A stretch of 64,000 nt of DNA from Scytonema hofmannii PCC 7110. GTDB taxonomy: Bacteria > Cyanobacteriota > Cyanobacteriia > Cyanobacteriales > Nostocaceae. Location: positions 1,365,719 to 1,429,718 of the forward strand of contig NZ_KQ976354.1 in assembly GCF_000346485.2 (NCBI RefSeq). The letters run 5' to 3'. Below are positions 9,446 through 16,685 of this stretch, piece after piece; position 1 is the first letter of the stretch; every line of letters begins with the position of its first letter. Both the position numbers and the translations under genes were made by a program. The notes under the pieces are model-generated. The model was not told the origin of the DNA. It ran no database searches and saw only the letters and a program-made list of their open reading frames with translations.

Positions 9446-9799
9446 ACTCCTACTTGCGCTCTTGTTCCTGGATTTACAGAAAGATTTGGATACAACCTAC
9501 GCCGACGAAATTTAATTAAGGGAATTGAAGAAGTATTAACTCTACTGAAAGCAGCTAAATGTAGAACTACGTATTTAAATGGAAGTTTTGTAACCTCTGA
9601 ATCCAATCCTCAAGATTTTGATATGTGTTGGGATCGTGATGATGTGGAAATTGAGTATTTGAGGAAAAATGCGCGATTATTATTAAATTTTTATAACAGT
9701 GCTGCCCAAAAAGCTAGGTATGGAGGTGAAATCTATCCATCCGATCAACCAGTGGATGAGTCTACAATGTCAATAGAGTTTTTCCAAAGAGAGAAGTAG
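9440..9799 (+). pseudogene. DUF6932-like (nucleotidyltransferase-type) gene fragment
   Basis: The frame is open from 9440 with no start codon before an internal ATG at about 9620. It contains FTERFGYNLRRR, then TTYLNGSFVTSESNPQDFDM with CWDRDD, then YNSAAQKARYGGEIYPSDQP and FFQREK. From memory this pattern (GSFVT...DFDxCWD...AQKAxxGGE...FFQ) matches the DUF6932 family. The 5' end is cut at the junction with the nucleoside-hydrolase remnant. A TAG at 9797-9799 falls where the family continues. The frame resumes for a few codons (TKRSK) before the IscB-associated RNA, suggesting that the IscB element inserted into this gene. Confidence 0.55.
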
Positions 9800-9815
9800 A
9801 CAAAACGAAGTAAAA

Positions 9816-10053
9816 CGCACGTGAAACCGAGTAATTCGGTTAACTGACTTCACCAGACTCAACGTAGAACTGTTTATTCTACGTTATCCGCAAGGATTTA
9901 AGTCCGCTTTTAAATCATGACTTAATGGGATATGCCAGTCCCAAGCGTCGAGGAAGGAACATGGCTACATTGTCATAGCGCAACACCGAACCTTACCCGT
10001 GAAGTTTAAAAGCAGTGTCGAGGCAAACCGTACCCCATTTGGGAGTTAATCAA
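9816..10053 (+). ncRNA. Putative HEARO / omega RNA of the IscB element
   Basis: The spacer directly before iscB holds a set of nested stems. AACCGA-TCGGTT (9825-9830/9836-9841) is closed by GTGAA-TTCAC. AACGTAGAA-TTCTACGTT is at 9861-9869/9877-9885. TTAAGTC-GACTTAA (9898-9904/9919-9925) has a loop, GCTTTTAAA (9906-9914), that is complementary to TTTAAAAGC at 10005-10013: a 9-bp pseudoknot. HEARO/omega RNAs are encoded immediately upstream of iscB, with the guide at their 5' end. That guide would fall in the DUF6932 remnant. Boundaries are estimates. Confidence 0.65.
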
Positions 10054-11092
10054 ATGATTACCAACTCTATATTTGTTTTAAGTAAAAATGGCAAAATTCT
10101 CAAACCAACAACTCCAGCTAGAGCTAGAATTCTTCAAGCACAGGGCAAAGCTAAGAAACTAAAATTATTCCCATTTACTCTAATTCTGGACAAAGAAGTA
10201 GATGAAAATGTAGAACCATATTTAGAACTTAGAATTGACCCAGGTAGTAAAGTGAGTGCGATTTCCTTAGTAGACTTAAAGAAAAATGAAGTCGTGTGGG
10301 CAATGGAATTAGAGCATCGAGGTCTAGCGATTAAAATGGAATTAATCAAGCATAGCTAATGTTCGTCATTCTAGAAGATCCAGAAGACTGCGCTATCGTC
10401 AGAAACGGTTTGCTCGCCAAAAGCCAGATGGTTGGATAGCACCATCTTTAAGGCATAGGTTATTAACCACAGAAACATGGATAAAACGATTGCTTAAGGT
10501 TGCTCCCATTAAATCCATTGCAATTGAATCTGTCAAATTCGATCTTGAAAAAATAGAGGCACCAAACATAGAAGGAATGGAATATCAGCAGGGTACGTTA
10601 TGGGGCTACACCCTACGGGAAGCACTTCTAGAACATTGGGGAAGAGAGTGTGTTTATTGCAGGAAAACAGATGTTCCCTTAGAAATAGAACATATTCATT
10701 CTCGCTCGCTTGGTGGTAGCGATCGATTTTCAAACCTCACATTATCTTGCGACAAATGTAATCAAAAAAAGGGAAATCAACCAGTAGAACAATTTCTCAA
10801 AGAGCAACCGGAAATCCTCAAAAAAATTAAATCCCATCAAAAAAAGTCATTGTCAGACGCTGCTGCCGTCAATTCAACTCGTAAAGCCATATTTGAGATG
10901 GCACACCAATTTGAGTTGCCAGTAATCAGTGGAGATGGTGCATCTACTAAAATGATTCGGATTCAAAGTGGATTGCCAAAAGCCCATTGGATCGATTCGG
11001 TATGTGTGGGAACATCGTCCATAGTTAAGTTGCGTATTTGTCAACCATTACGTGTTAGTTGTAAAGGACAACGGAAGTTTGTTAGTCTGTAA
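10054..11092 (+). pseudogene. iscB: IscB RNA-guided nuclease, frameshifted and C-terminally short
   Basis: The N-terminal part (ATG 10054; a GTG at 10015 is less likely) has the PLMP-type start FVLSKNGKILKPTTPARARI and RuvC-I LRIDPGSKVSAISLV. It stops at 10359. The bridge region continues in the +1 frame as NVRHSRRSRRLRYRQKRF and KPDGWIAPSLRHRL. It then runs into IAIESVKFD (RuvC-II Glu), the HNH block (CVYCRKTDVPLEIEH...GGSDRFSNLTLSCDKCNQKKGNQ) and RuvC-III PKAHWIDSVCVG. One frameshift near 10350-10360 therefore separates otherwise intact catalytic motifs. The protein ends soon after RuvC-III (CKGQRKFVSL), without the usual C-terminal target-interaction region. It is probably inactive, unless frameshifting occurs. 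Confidence 0.85.
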
Positions 11093-11269
11093 GTCTGTAA
11101 CTTACCAGAAGAAAGGCAGAGGCTAGGCTGTTGATTCTGTGGCTTTTTTGGGGTATGGTTCATGCACATGTCTGCCTATGTCCTTACGGACACGCTACGC
11201 GATGCCGCAGGCTATGCCCGCAAGGGCTATACGTACTTCTGCCTTCTTTTACAAAGCGTGACGGTTCAC
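11093..11269. repeat. Gene-free spacer with a dispersed cyanobacterial palindrome
   Basis: A 24-nt segment at 11178-11201 (TGTCCTTACGGACACGCTAC core) recurs in reverse complement at 44638-44661. It is followed by GATGCCGCAGGC and CCCGCAAGGGC palindromic stretches up to about 11240. A short direct repeat (GTCTGTAA twice, 11083-11099) marks the end of the iscB remnant. No gene was seen. Confidence 0.6.
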
Positions 11270-12436
11270 CTATTGTTGTAAGGGATTACTAATATAGCCA
11301 CATTTGTTGTCATTGCATACCGCTCCAAGCCTTTCAGAAAACTTGCTAACTCGCGTAAATTTTGGCTGGATTACGATCTCACCCTCCTTGTTGATATAAC
11401 CCCACTTGTCTTTGATCGTTACTGATGCCAACCCTTCTGAAAAACCATATCGGTTTTCTAAATTTTGACAGATCATTTCCCCTAAATTTCCGGAATTTAG
11501 ATTTTTGGGCGTTTCTGCAAGGTCACATCTAAATTTTGAATATCTATCGACTTTAGCATCATCAAACTGTGGCTGAATAACAATCGTACCATTTGTGTCG
11601 ATGTAACCCCACTTGCCGTTAGTTTTTATTGGTGCCAAACCTTCTGAAAAGCTGCCAGCATTATCAAACTGTGGCTGAATAACAATCGTGCCATTTGTGT
11701 CGATGTAACCCCACTTGCCGTTAGTTTTTACTGGTGCCAGTTTTTGGGTAAATTTATGAGCTTCATCAAACTGTGGCTGAATAACAATCGTGCCATTTGT
11801 GTTGATGTAACCCCACTTATCATCAGTTTTTACTGGTGCTAGGTTTTCAGAAAAGTTACCAGCACCACTAAACTTCCGTTCAATGGCAAATGTACCATTC
11901 TTGTTGATATAACCACAAGTGCTGACAAGACATACACGTGCTAGTCCTTCAGAAAACTGGTTAGCAGCATGTTTTCCATATTGTGGTTGAATTGAGAATG
12001 TTCCATTCTTCTTAATATAGCCCCTGTTCTTACCATAAGTCCATGCTAGCGCCAGTCCTTCAGAAAAGTCTTGAGCACCATCAAAAGTTGCCGGAATTAC
12101 AATGTCACCAGTGGGGTTGATATAGCCTGTCCTGCCATTAATTCTTACACGTGCTAGCCCTTCAGAAAAAGCACCTGCTATTTCAAATTTGGGTTCAATC
12201 TTATAGTTAATTTGTTGAGATAGAGGGGGAGTTGATGGGGCTGGTGGAATAGCTTTAGTTATCAGTACAGTGGAGGGGACGACAACTACTACTAATGTCC
12301 CCGTAAGGGAGGCTACATTCCCATTTGATTTTATGGCTCTTATTATAGCAGCACATCCTTTAAGGATGTTGGGCAAATTCTTCCATAAGTTTGTTGACTG
12401 CTGTTGGTGTTTCTTAGGTGGTTGATTGTGTAGCAT
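11270..12436 (-). CDS. Membrane-anchored WG-repeat protein
   Basis: 388 residues. A hydrophobic segment at about 43-65 (NVASLTGTLVVVVVPSTVLI) serves as uncleaved signal or anchor. At least seven WG-type repeats of about 40 residues follow (FSEGLAxVxxxGKWGYIDTNGTIVIQPQFD). Copies in the middle are nearly identical at the DNA level, indicating recent expansion. WG repeats form beta-rich binding scaffolds of unknown partner. The dispersed element with core ATACAGAAAAGTGTAT lies about 130 bp upstream in the same orientation. The gene heads away from the caspase genes but on the same strand. Confidence 0.8.
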   Translation of the reverse strand: MLHNQPPKKHQQQSTNLWKNLPNILKGCAAIIRAIKSNGNVASLTGTLVVVVVPSTVLITKAIPPAPSTPPLSQQINYKIEPKFEIAGAFSEGLARVRINGRTGYINPTGDIVIPATFDGAQDFSEGLALAWTYGKNRGYIKKNGTFSIQPQYGKHAANQFSEGLARVCLVSTCGYINKNGTFAIERKFSGAGNFSENLAPVKTDDKWGYINTNGTIVIQPQFDEAHKFTQKLAPVKTNGKWGYIDTNGTIVIQPQFDNAGSFSEGLAPIKTNGKWGYIDTNGTIVIQPQFDDAKVDRYSKFRCDLAETPKNLNSGNLGEMICQNLENRYGFSEGLASVTIKDKWGYINKEGEIVIQPKFTRVSKFSERLGAVCNDNKCGYISNPLQQ

Positions 12437-12540
12437 AAGTTTTATTTCCCTGATTATTAATATTGTTAGTAGTAAGTGCGATCGCGTTAATTCTTAAGAT
12501 AAGAAAAAACACCAAGTAACGCAGCTACACTTTATGTTGG

Positions 12541-12614
12541 ATTGAATGTCAAATCTGGCTTTGAAAAATACACTTTTCTGTATGCGCTTCTAAACTAACC
12601 TCTAATACAATAGG
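12541..12614 (-). repeat. Dispersed upstream element, copy A
   Basis: Core ATACAGAAAAGTGTAT on the minus strand (12568-12583), with conserved flanks CCTATTGTATTAGAGG on its 5' side and GCCAGATTTGACATTCAA on its 3' side. It sits about 130 bp upstream of the WG-repeat gene in the same orientation. The core is itself a 5-bp hairpin (ATACA/TGTAT) followed by T residues. Confidence 0.75.
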
Positions 12615-12750
12615 TTGATGTGGATAACATTTGTTAATTTTCTTTGACTGCGTCCTGTTGAGTGTTGTTGCGATATGGCTTAAGCCATTAAGCGAGCGAT
12701 TACGCTTCGGCGCAAGCCGCACAAGTGTGCTTATCGCTCTATTGAACAAG

Positions 12751-13347
12751 CTACGGTTTTGAATCCATAATAGTAGAGAGAGGCGAATCTTTGTGTTTTT
12801 TACATTCCTCATCGCGCTGGTCTCGACTGAGACTGTCATATTTTTCCGCATCGGGAAATTTATTGATTTGAATAATGTTTTTGAACTCACTTTTTACACG
12901 ATTTCGCTCTCCATAAACTTCTAAACAAACAGGAGTTTGAGTTTCCTTAGCTCTCCTAAGATGAACTTTGAAATCCTGAGAGTTATTTTTCTGACCTCTA
13001 TCTATTTTTGAGAGATTCTGATCGACGTTTTTGAGACTAAGATTGTCGCCTCCAGATTTATCAATTTCAACTATAGTTGTTGGAGTCTTATTAGGAGGTA
13101 ATGCTCTGCTCTCTATGTGTTCTATTTTCGTTCCTATCCATTCTGGAGGATTGTAATTTGGTGGTAAGGCGATATTTTTACCAGGACAAGAAAAACCAAC
13201 AAAATCACAGAGTTGTGCCAAAATGCCCAGATGACTGAGCACAACCAGCAGAAAGCTAACAGCACTCCCACCTAAAATTGTCATTCTTACTAATGAATTG
13301 TTTGTTGACTGATTTGTATTGTTGTGGCTATCTCGTGTATTCATCAT
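12751..13347 (-). CDS. Hypothetical single-pass membrane protein
   Basis: 198 residues, family not recognised. One transmembrane helix lies at about 20-45 (MTILGGSAVSFLLVVLSHLG). A polar, Lys/Asp-rich extracytoplasmic domain follows, with four cysteines (CDF, SCPG, VCLEV, ECKKH). The architecture (N-terminal anchor, soluble tail) matches the neighbouring WG-repeat protein. It lies on the same strand as, and downstream of, the pentapeptide and caspase genes. The spacer 12615-12750 downstream contains a palindrome-rich segment (about 12690-12740). Confidence 0.5.
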   Translation of the reverse strand: MMNTRDSHNNTNQSTNNSLVRMTILGGSAVSFLLVVLSHLGILAQLCDFVGFSCPGKNIALPPNYNPPEWIGTKIEHIESRALPPNKTPTTIVEIDKSGGDNLSLKNVDQNLSKIDRGQKNNSQDFKVHLRRAKETQTPVCLEVYGERNRVKSEFKNIIQINKFPDAEKYDSLSRDQRDEECKKHKDSPLSTIMDSKP

Positions 13348-13608
13348 ACTTTTACTACAATCAAAGTTTTCTACAATAACTATTCATGAGACACAAAAAC
13401 ACTATCTGAACTAGGTTTTAGTACTCTTACCATGCAACGCTCGATAATCCAATCAATCACCGTTTTTCCTATAAGATTACGACTCAATACAGTCATAATT
13501 TATTAGTGATGAGCGATCGCTTTCCATACAAGGTTAAATTCTTTCACAACAGATATTTGTGTACCGAGCAACACCCAAATTTATGGTCTACAATCGCTCT
13601 TGCTGGGG
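13348..13608. other. Gene-poor spacer
   Basis: Only a 38-codon minus-strand frame (about 13383-13499, starting MTVLSRNLIGK) is present, with no recognisable homology. One GCGATCGC (HIP1) site was seen. No promoter or terminator could be assigned. Confidence 0.4.
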
Positions 13609-13971
13609 TTAGTTTTCATTTTCACAATACAATTGTGCTATTTTTTCATCTAGCATTTTTGCACTGCACAGATTTTTAACATTTCCTAAATTGGCATTCT
13701 CCAGGTTGGTATTATCCAGATTGGCATCTTTTAATTGAGCATTTGTTAGGTTAGCATTAGTCAGTGTAGCCCCTGCTAAATTAGCACCTGTTAGATTAAC
13801 ACCAACTAGGTTGGCATTATTTAAGTTGACTCCGCGTAGATCTTTACCACTCAAGTTAACACCAGGTTTAATGAGATACGCGCCTTTGGGAGCATTACCA
13901 TCTGGAAACTTAGTTGTTTCCGTATAAATGCTACGAATTAATTGCTCTTCCTTGTATGTTGTACCCCTCAA
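13609..13971 (-). CDS. Pentapeptide-repeat protein, probably 5'-truncated
   Basis: 120 residues from a TTG at 13971. The sequence is a right-handed pentapeptide helix: consecutive A(N/D)Lxx units such as NANLVGVNLTGANLAGATL, then an acidic C-terminal tail with two Cys. The same frame is open and pentapeptide-like up to 14124 (GAYLIKPGADLRGQDL), but no ATG, GTG or TTG lies in that extension. The extension runs into a copy of the dispersed element (core 14138-14153). The original start was therefore probably replaced by that element. Pentapeptide proteins are scaffolds or DNA mimics; the role here is unknown. Confidence 0.65.
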   Translation of the reverse strand: MRGTTYKEEQLIRSIYTETTKFPDGNAPKGAYLIKPGVNLSGKDLRGVNLNNANLVGVNLTGANLAGATLTNANLTNAQLKDANLDNTNLENANLGNVKNLCSAKMLDEKIAQLYCENEN

Positions 13972-14104
13972 GTCAGCACCACTTAAATTAGCACCATCCA
14001 GTCGAACTTCTGTCAGAGCGGTACCCCTTAAATTAACATCTGTTAAATCTTGACCACGAAGGTCAGCACCAGGTTTGATTAGATATGCACCTTTTGGAAA
14101 TTTG

Positions 14105-14153
14105 TGCTGTGTTAAGTACCAAATCTAGGTGCAAAAAATACACTTTTCTGTAT
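14105..14153 (-). repeat. Dispersed upstream element, copy B
   Basis: Minus-strand core ATACAGAAAAGTGTAT (14138-14153), followed by GATTTGGTACTTAACACAGC, very like copy C near 18850. It bridges the 3' end of the caspase-nSTAND gene and the 5' end of the pentapeptide gene, and its sequence is read into both frames. Confidence 0.7.
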
Positions 14154-14162
14154 GCACTCCCT

Positions 14163-16652
14163 TCAGGAGCATCGCCTTACCATCGTGACTGAAGCAGACA
14201 TTATAAACCACATAACTTCAGTGCGAGTCACAACGCCCTCTTTCAGCCAAGGCGATAAGCCGGGTACGGCTTGCGCTAAGAGCGATCGCTTAATTTGTTG
14301 AACGCGAGCTTCAGACAATGCAACCAATGCACTTATCTCAGCTTGTCTTGCTTTCTCAAGCTGCTGCTTGGCTCTCTCAAGTTCGTCATTCCTTTGTTGG
14401 ATGCTTTGTTTAACAAATTCTGTTTCTACCTGGTTAAGCCAATTATCCTCAGACTGAAGTAGTTTTTCTAAATACTTAAGGCGATGACTATCAGTCCAAA
14501 GAAAACCCTTTGTTTGTTCCTTATCGTCATGATTTAACCAATCATTGACAGTCGGAGTCAAGCGTTGTTGCCAAATTAAGGTATTCTGTTCTTGTGCAAT
14601 CCATGTCTGTAACTTGTCCCACACCCGCACTAAAGCATCGTGGGCTGGTTCAAAATAAGGTTTGCCTTCAAAGTTTTTATCTCCGATAATGAGACGAGCT
14701 TGAGAAAAGCGGTTGAGAAATTCTTCCACGCGCTTGTTTTCATCAGCATCTGGATATTTTAGTTCCGATAATGGTACCCTTCTCCTTGCTGACTCTCCTC
14801 CTTCACGTGCAACCATTCGCAGCATAACTTGACGCACTGTTTTTTTATAAGCAGAATCTTTCACGATGAGCTGTTCGCATTCTTGTGTAGCTCTTTTTGT
14901 TAAAGAACCGATCGCTCCACCCAAATCCTCATAATCTTTTTGTCTCAACGCTCTGTCACAACCCCGACGGTGCAAATACTTGAGGTAAAGCTCGCTGAGA
15001 GTAAAGGATAACAGTGGTAGCGCTCCTGGCATTTGAGCAACATCATCAAGCAACTGATTGACTAATTGCGGCGGATCGAAATACAGCACTTTTTCTGCAG
15101 CTGGTTTTTCAATCACCTCTCGCAATTCCTCTCGCTTCATTGGCTGTACAATAAACCTTGCTGCCATCCAGCGATTTGATGACAAAAGTTCGTTAGAAAA
15201 ATGATGCTCAAAGTCAGAGCGCAAAGCGATTAGAATCTTCAGGTGTTCCGAACATTCAGTAAGTAATGCTTTTAGTAAATCCAAAAATTGCTTTTTCTCC
15301 TCTGGTTGACACATAGTCACTAGTTCTTCAAATTGGTCAATAACCAAAAGTAGCTTGACTGAATTGTTGCGACTCCAATTCTTAAAAGATTCTATGACTT
15401 TTTGCGGTTGTCGCAACTGCTTGCTTAACGAGCGAATAGAATAGGAATGGAATAGCGTTGATTGATTAATAAGAGTACTTGCTAGGGCAGCAAAAGGGCT
15501 TGAATCAGGACGCATTGGGCTAAGGATGTGCCATTGCTCTTTTGATAGTGCAGGTAATAACCCAGCTTTGACTAAACTCGATTTACCTGTCCCGGAAGCG
15601 CCTAAAACAACCGTCAGTGGTAGATCTTCTGACTCCAAAATCTGAGCTTTTAGGTTTTTTATAGCTTGGTCTCTACCAAAAAAGAGCTTGCTATCTTCTT
15701 CATTAAATTCGTAAGAATTCAGTCCTCGATAGGGATTTGTGTTCTCATCAAGTGGAAGTGCTTTTTCTAGATTCTTTGGATCGAAACCAGGAACTAAAAA
15801 GATGAATTCGCCTTTATCGTGTTTTTTTAAGTGACACAAGCTTGGTGTTTGTTGATGTATTTTCTTTCCTAGTTCGTTGTGTAAGTACACGTAAAGTTCC
15901 GAAGCTGTCATCACTCCATCTTTAATCACATCTCCCTTACCATTTTCGAGAGCTTCAAACAAAATCTCTGCAAAAGGAGAGTGTTTTCCCGTGCTACCCA
16001 CGCCGCGATTGCTCTTAGCGCAAGCCTTACCCGGCTTATCACCAAGACAGGAAAGGACATCTACTGCTTTTTCATCGTGAGCGGCGGAAGTGATAACTTG
16101 TTGAGCATAGCCCCTGATGTAGCGATCGTAACGTTCGCGATACATTTTTGGATGATGCATTGCTTCTCGCGTTGAACTTGACCAGCGAAAAGCACCAGCA
16201 AAGCAGCAGTCTAAGATAACTAACAGGTGATGGCAATCCAGCCCGACCAGTGTATCATGTAAGAGTTGCATTGGTAGAAAGCTGTTTTCATGCTTGTGAG
16301 CATCCTGGGGGAGAAGGTATCCGGCTGCTTGTCCATCCTCAAATTCAAGCCCATCCCGGACTATACCATGTCCGGCGAAATAGAAAAGCAGTCGGTCATT
16401 TTCTTCAATTGTTATAGTTTTAGTACCGAGGGGAAGTTTTCCCTGTTTGAGATTTTCTATGAGGTTCTTTAGCTTACCCTGAGTCGCATCCGTATCTAGT
16501 AATTCTAAAACCTGGTATTGGTGTGACTGTTTTAGAATTTCTGCAAATCTTTTGGCATCATTGACCGCTGTTTCTAAGGGCGGTATATCATTTGTATAAC
16601 TATTGATACCAACAACAATGGCATAACTACGTTTAATCTGGTTCATAAGCAT
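14163..16652 (-). CDS. Caspase (C14)-nSTAND ATPase, truncated before its WD40 region
   Basis: 829 residues. Residues 1-270 form a caspase-like protease domain (SYAIVVGINSY, catalytic His in LLFYFAGHG, Cys in LLVILDCCFAGA). From about 310 a STAND NTPase follows: NPYRGLNSYEFNEEDSKLFF, Walker A GASGTGKSS, Walker B KLLLVIDQFEEL and winged-helix segments. A coiled coil (ELERAKQQLEKARQ) precedes the C-terminus. Such proteins normally carry a WD40 sensor after this. Here a WD40-like start (VYNVCFSHDGK) is present in another frame near 14210, so a frameshift removes it. Two copies of a palindromic repeat are embedded in frame. The gene follows the 16686 caspase gene by 33 bp, as a probable operon. 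Confidence 0.8.
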   Translation of the reverse strand: MLMNQIKRSYAIVVGINSYTNDIPPLETAVNDAKRFAEILKQSHQYQVLELLDTDATQGKLKNLIENLKQGKLPLGTKTITIEENDRLLFYFAGHGIVRDGLEFEDGQAAGYLLPQDAHKHENSFLPMQLLHDTLVGLDCHHLLVILDCCFAGAFRWSSSTREAMHHPKMYRERYDRYIRGYAQQVITSAAHDEKAVDVLSCLGDKPGKACAKSNRGVGSTGKHSPFAEILFEALENGKGDVIKDGVMTASELYVYLHNELGKKIHQQTPSLCHLKKHDKGEFIFLVPGFDPKNLEKALPLDENTNPYRGLNSYEFNEEDSKLFFGRDQAIKNLKAQILESEDLPLTVVLGASGTGKSSLVKAGLLPALSKEQWHILSPMRPDSSPFAALASTLINQSTLFHSYSIRSLSKQLRQPQKVIESFKNWSRNNSVKLLLVIDQFEELVTMCQPEEKKQFLDLLKALLTECSEHLKILIALRSDFEHHFSNELLSSNRWMAARFIVQPMKREELREVIEKPAAEKVLYFDPPQLVNQLLDDVAQMPGALPLLSFTLSELYLKYLHRRGCDRALRQKDYEDLGGAIGSLTKRATQECEQLIVKDSAYKKTVRQVMLRMVAREGGESARRRVPLSELKYPDADENKRVEEFLNRFSQARLIIGDKNFEGKPYFEPAHDALVRVWDKLQTWIAQEQNTLIWQQRLTPTVNDWLNHDDKEQTKGFLWTDSHRLKYLEKLLQSEDNWLNQVETEFVKQSIQQRNDELERAKQQLEKARQAEISALVALSEARVQQIKRSLLAQAVPGLSPWLKEGVVTRTEVMWFIMSASVTMVRRCS
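14251..14289. repeat. Palindromic repeat inside the caspase-nSTAND gene, copy 1
   Basis: A 39-bp unit containing GATAAGCCGGGTACGGCTTG, read in frame near the C-terminus. A near-identical inverted copy lies at 16005-16043 in the same gene. Confidence 0.7.
16005..16043. repeat. Palindromic repeat inside the caspase-nSTAND gene, copy 2
   Basis: Reverse-complement counterpart of 14251-14289. It adds residues GDKPGKACAKSNRG between the caspase core and the conserved HSPFAEILFEAL segment without breaking the frame. Confidence 0.7.
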
Positions 16653-16685
16653 ATTATTTATTTCAGTACTTTCCTTGGGCTGAAT

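Noticed and set aside
9446-9606. N-terminal 55 codons of the minus-strand nucleoside-hydrolase-like ORF
   Set aside because: They are antisense to a DUF6932-like coding fragment and show no nucleoside-hydrolase motif; I start the homologous part near 9445.
12550-12590. Core hairpin of the dispersed element as a transcription terminator
   Set aside because: The stem is only 5 bp and AT-rich. Most copies lie upstream, not downstream, of same-strand genes, and the long conserved flanks are unexplained by termination.
12549-12890. Minus-strand 113-codon ORF overlapping the hypothetical membrane protein gene
   Set aside because: It is out of frame with the 198-residue gene over 140 bp, and its 3' part reads through dispersed-element copy A. 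Composition and lack of a ribosome site suggest a chance frame.
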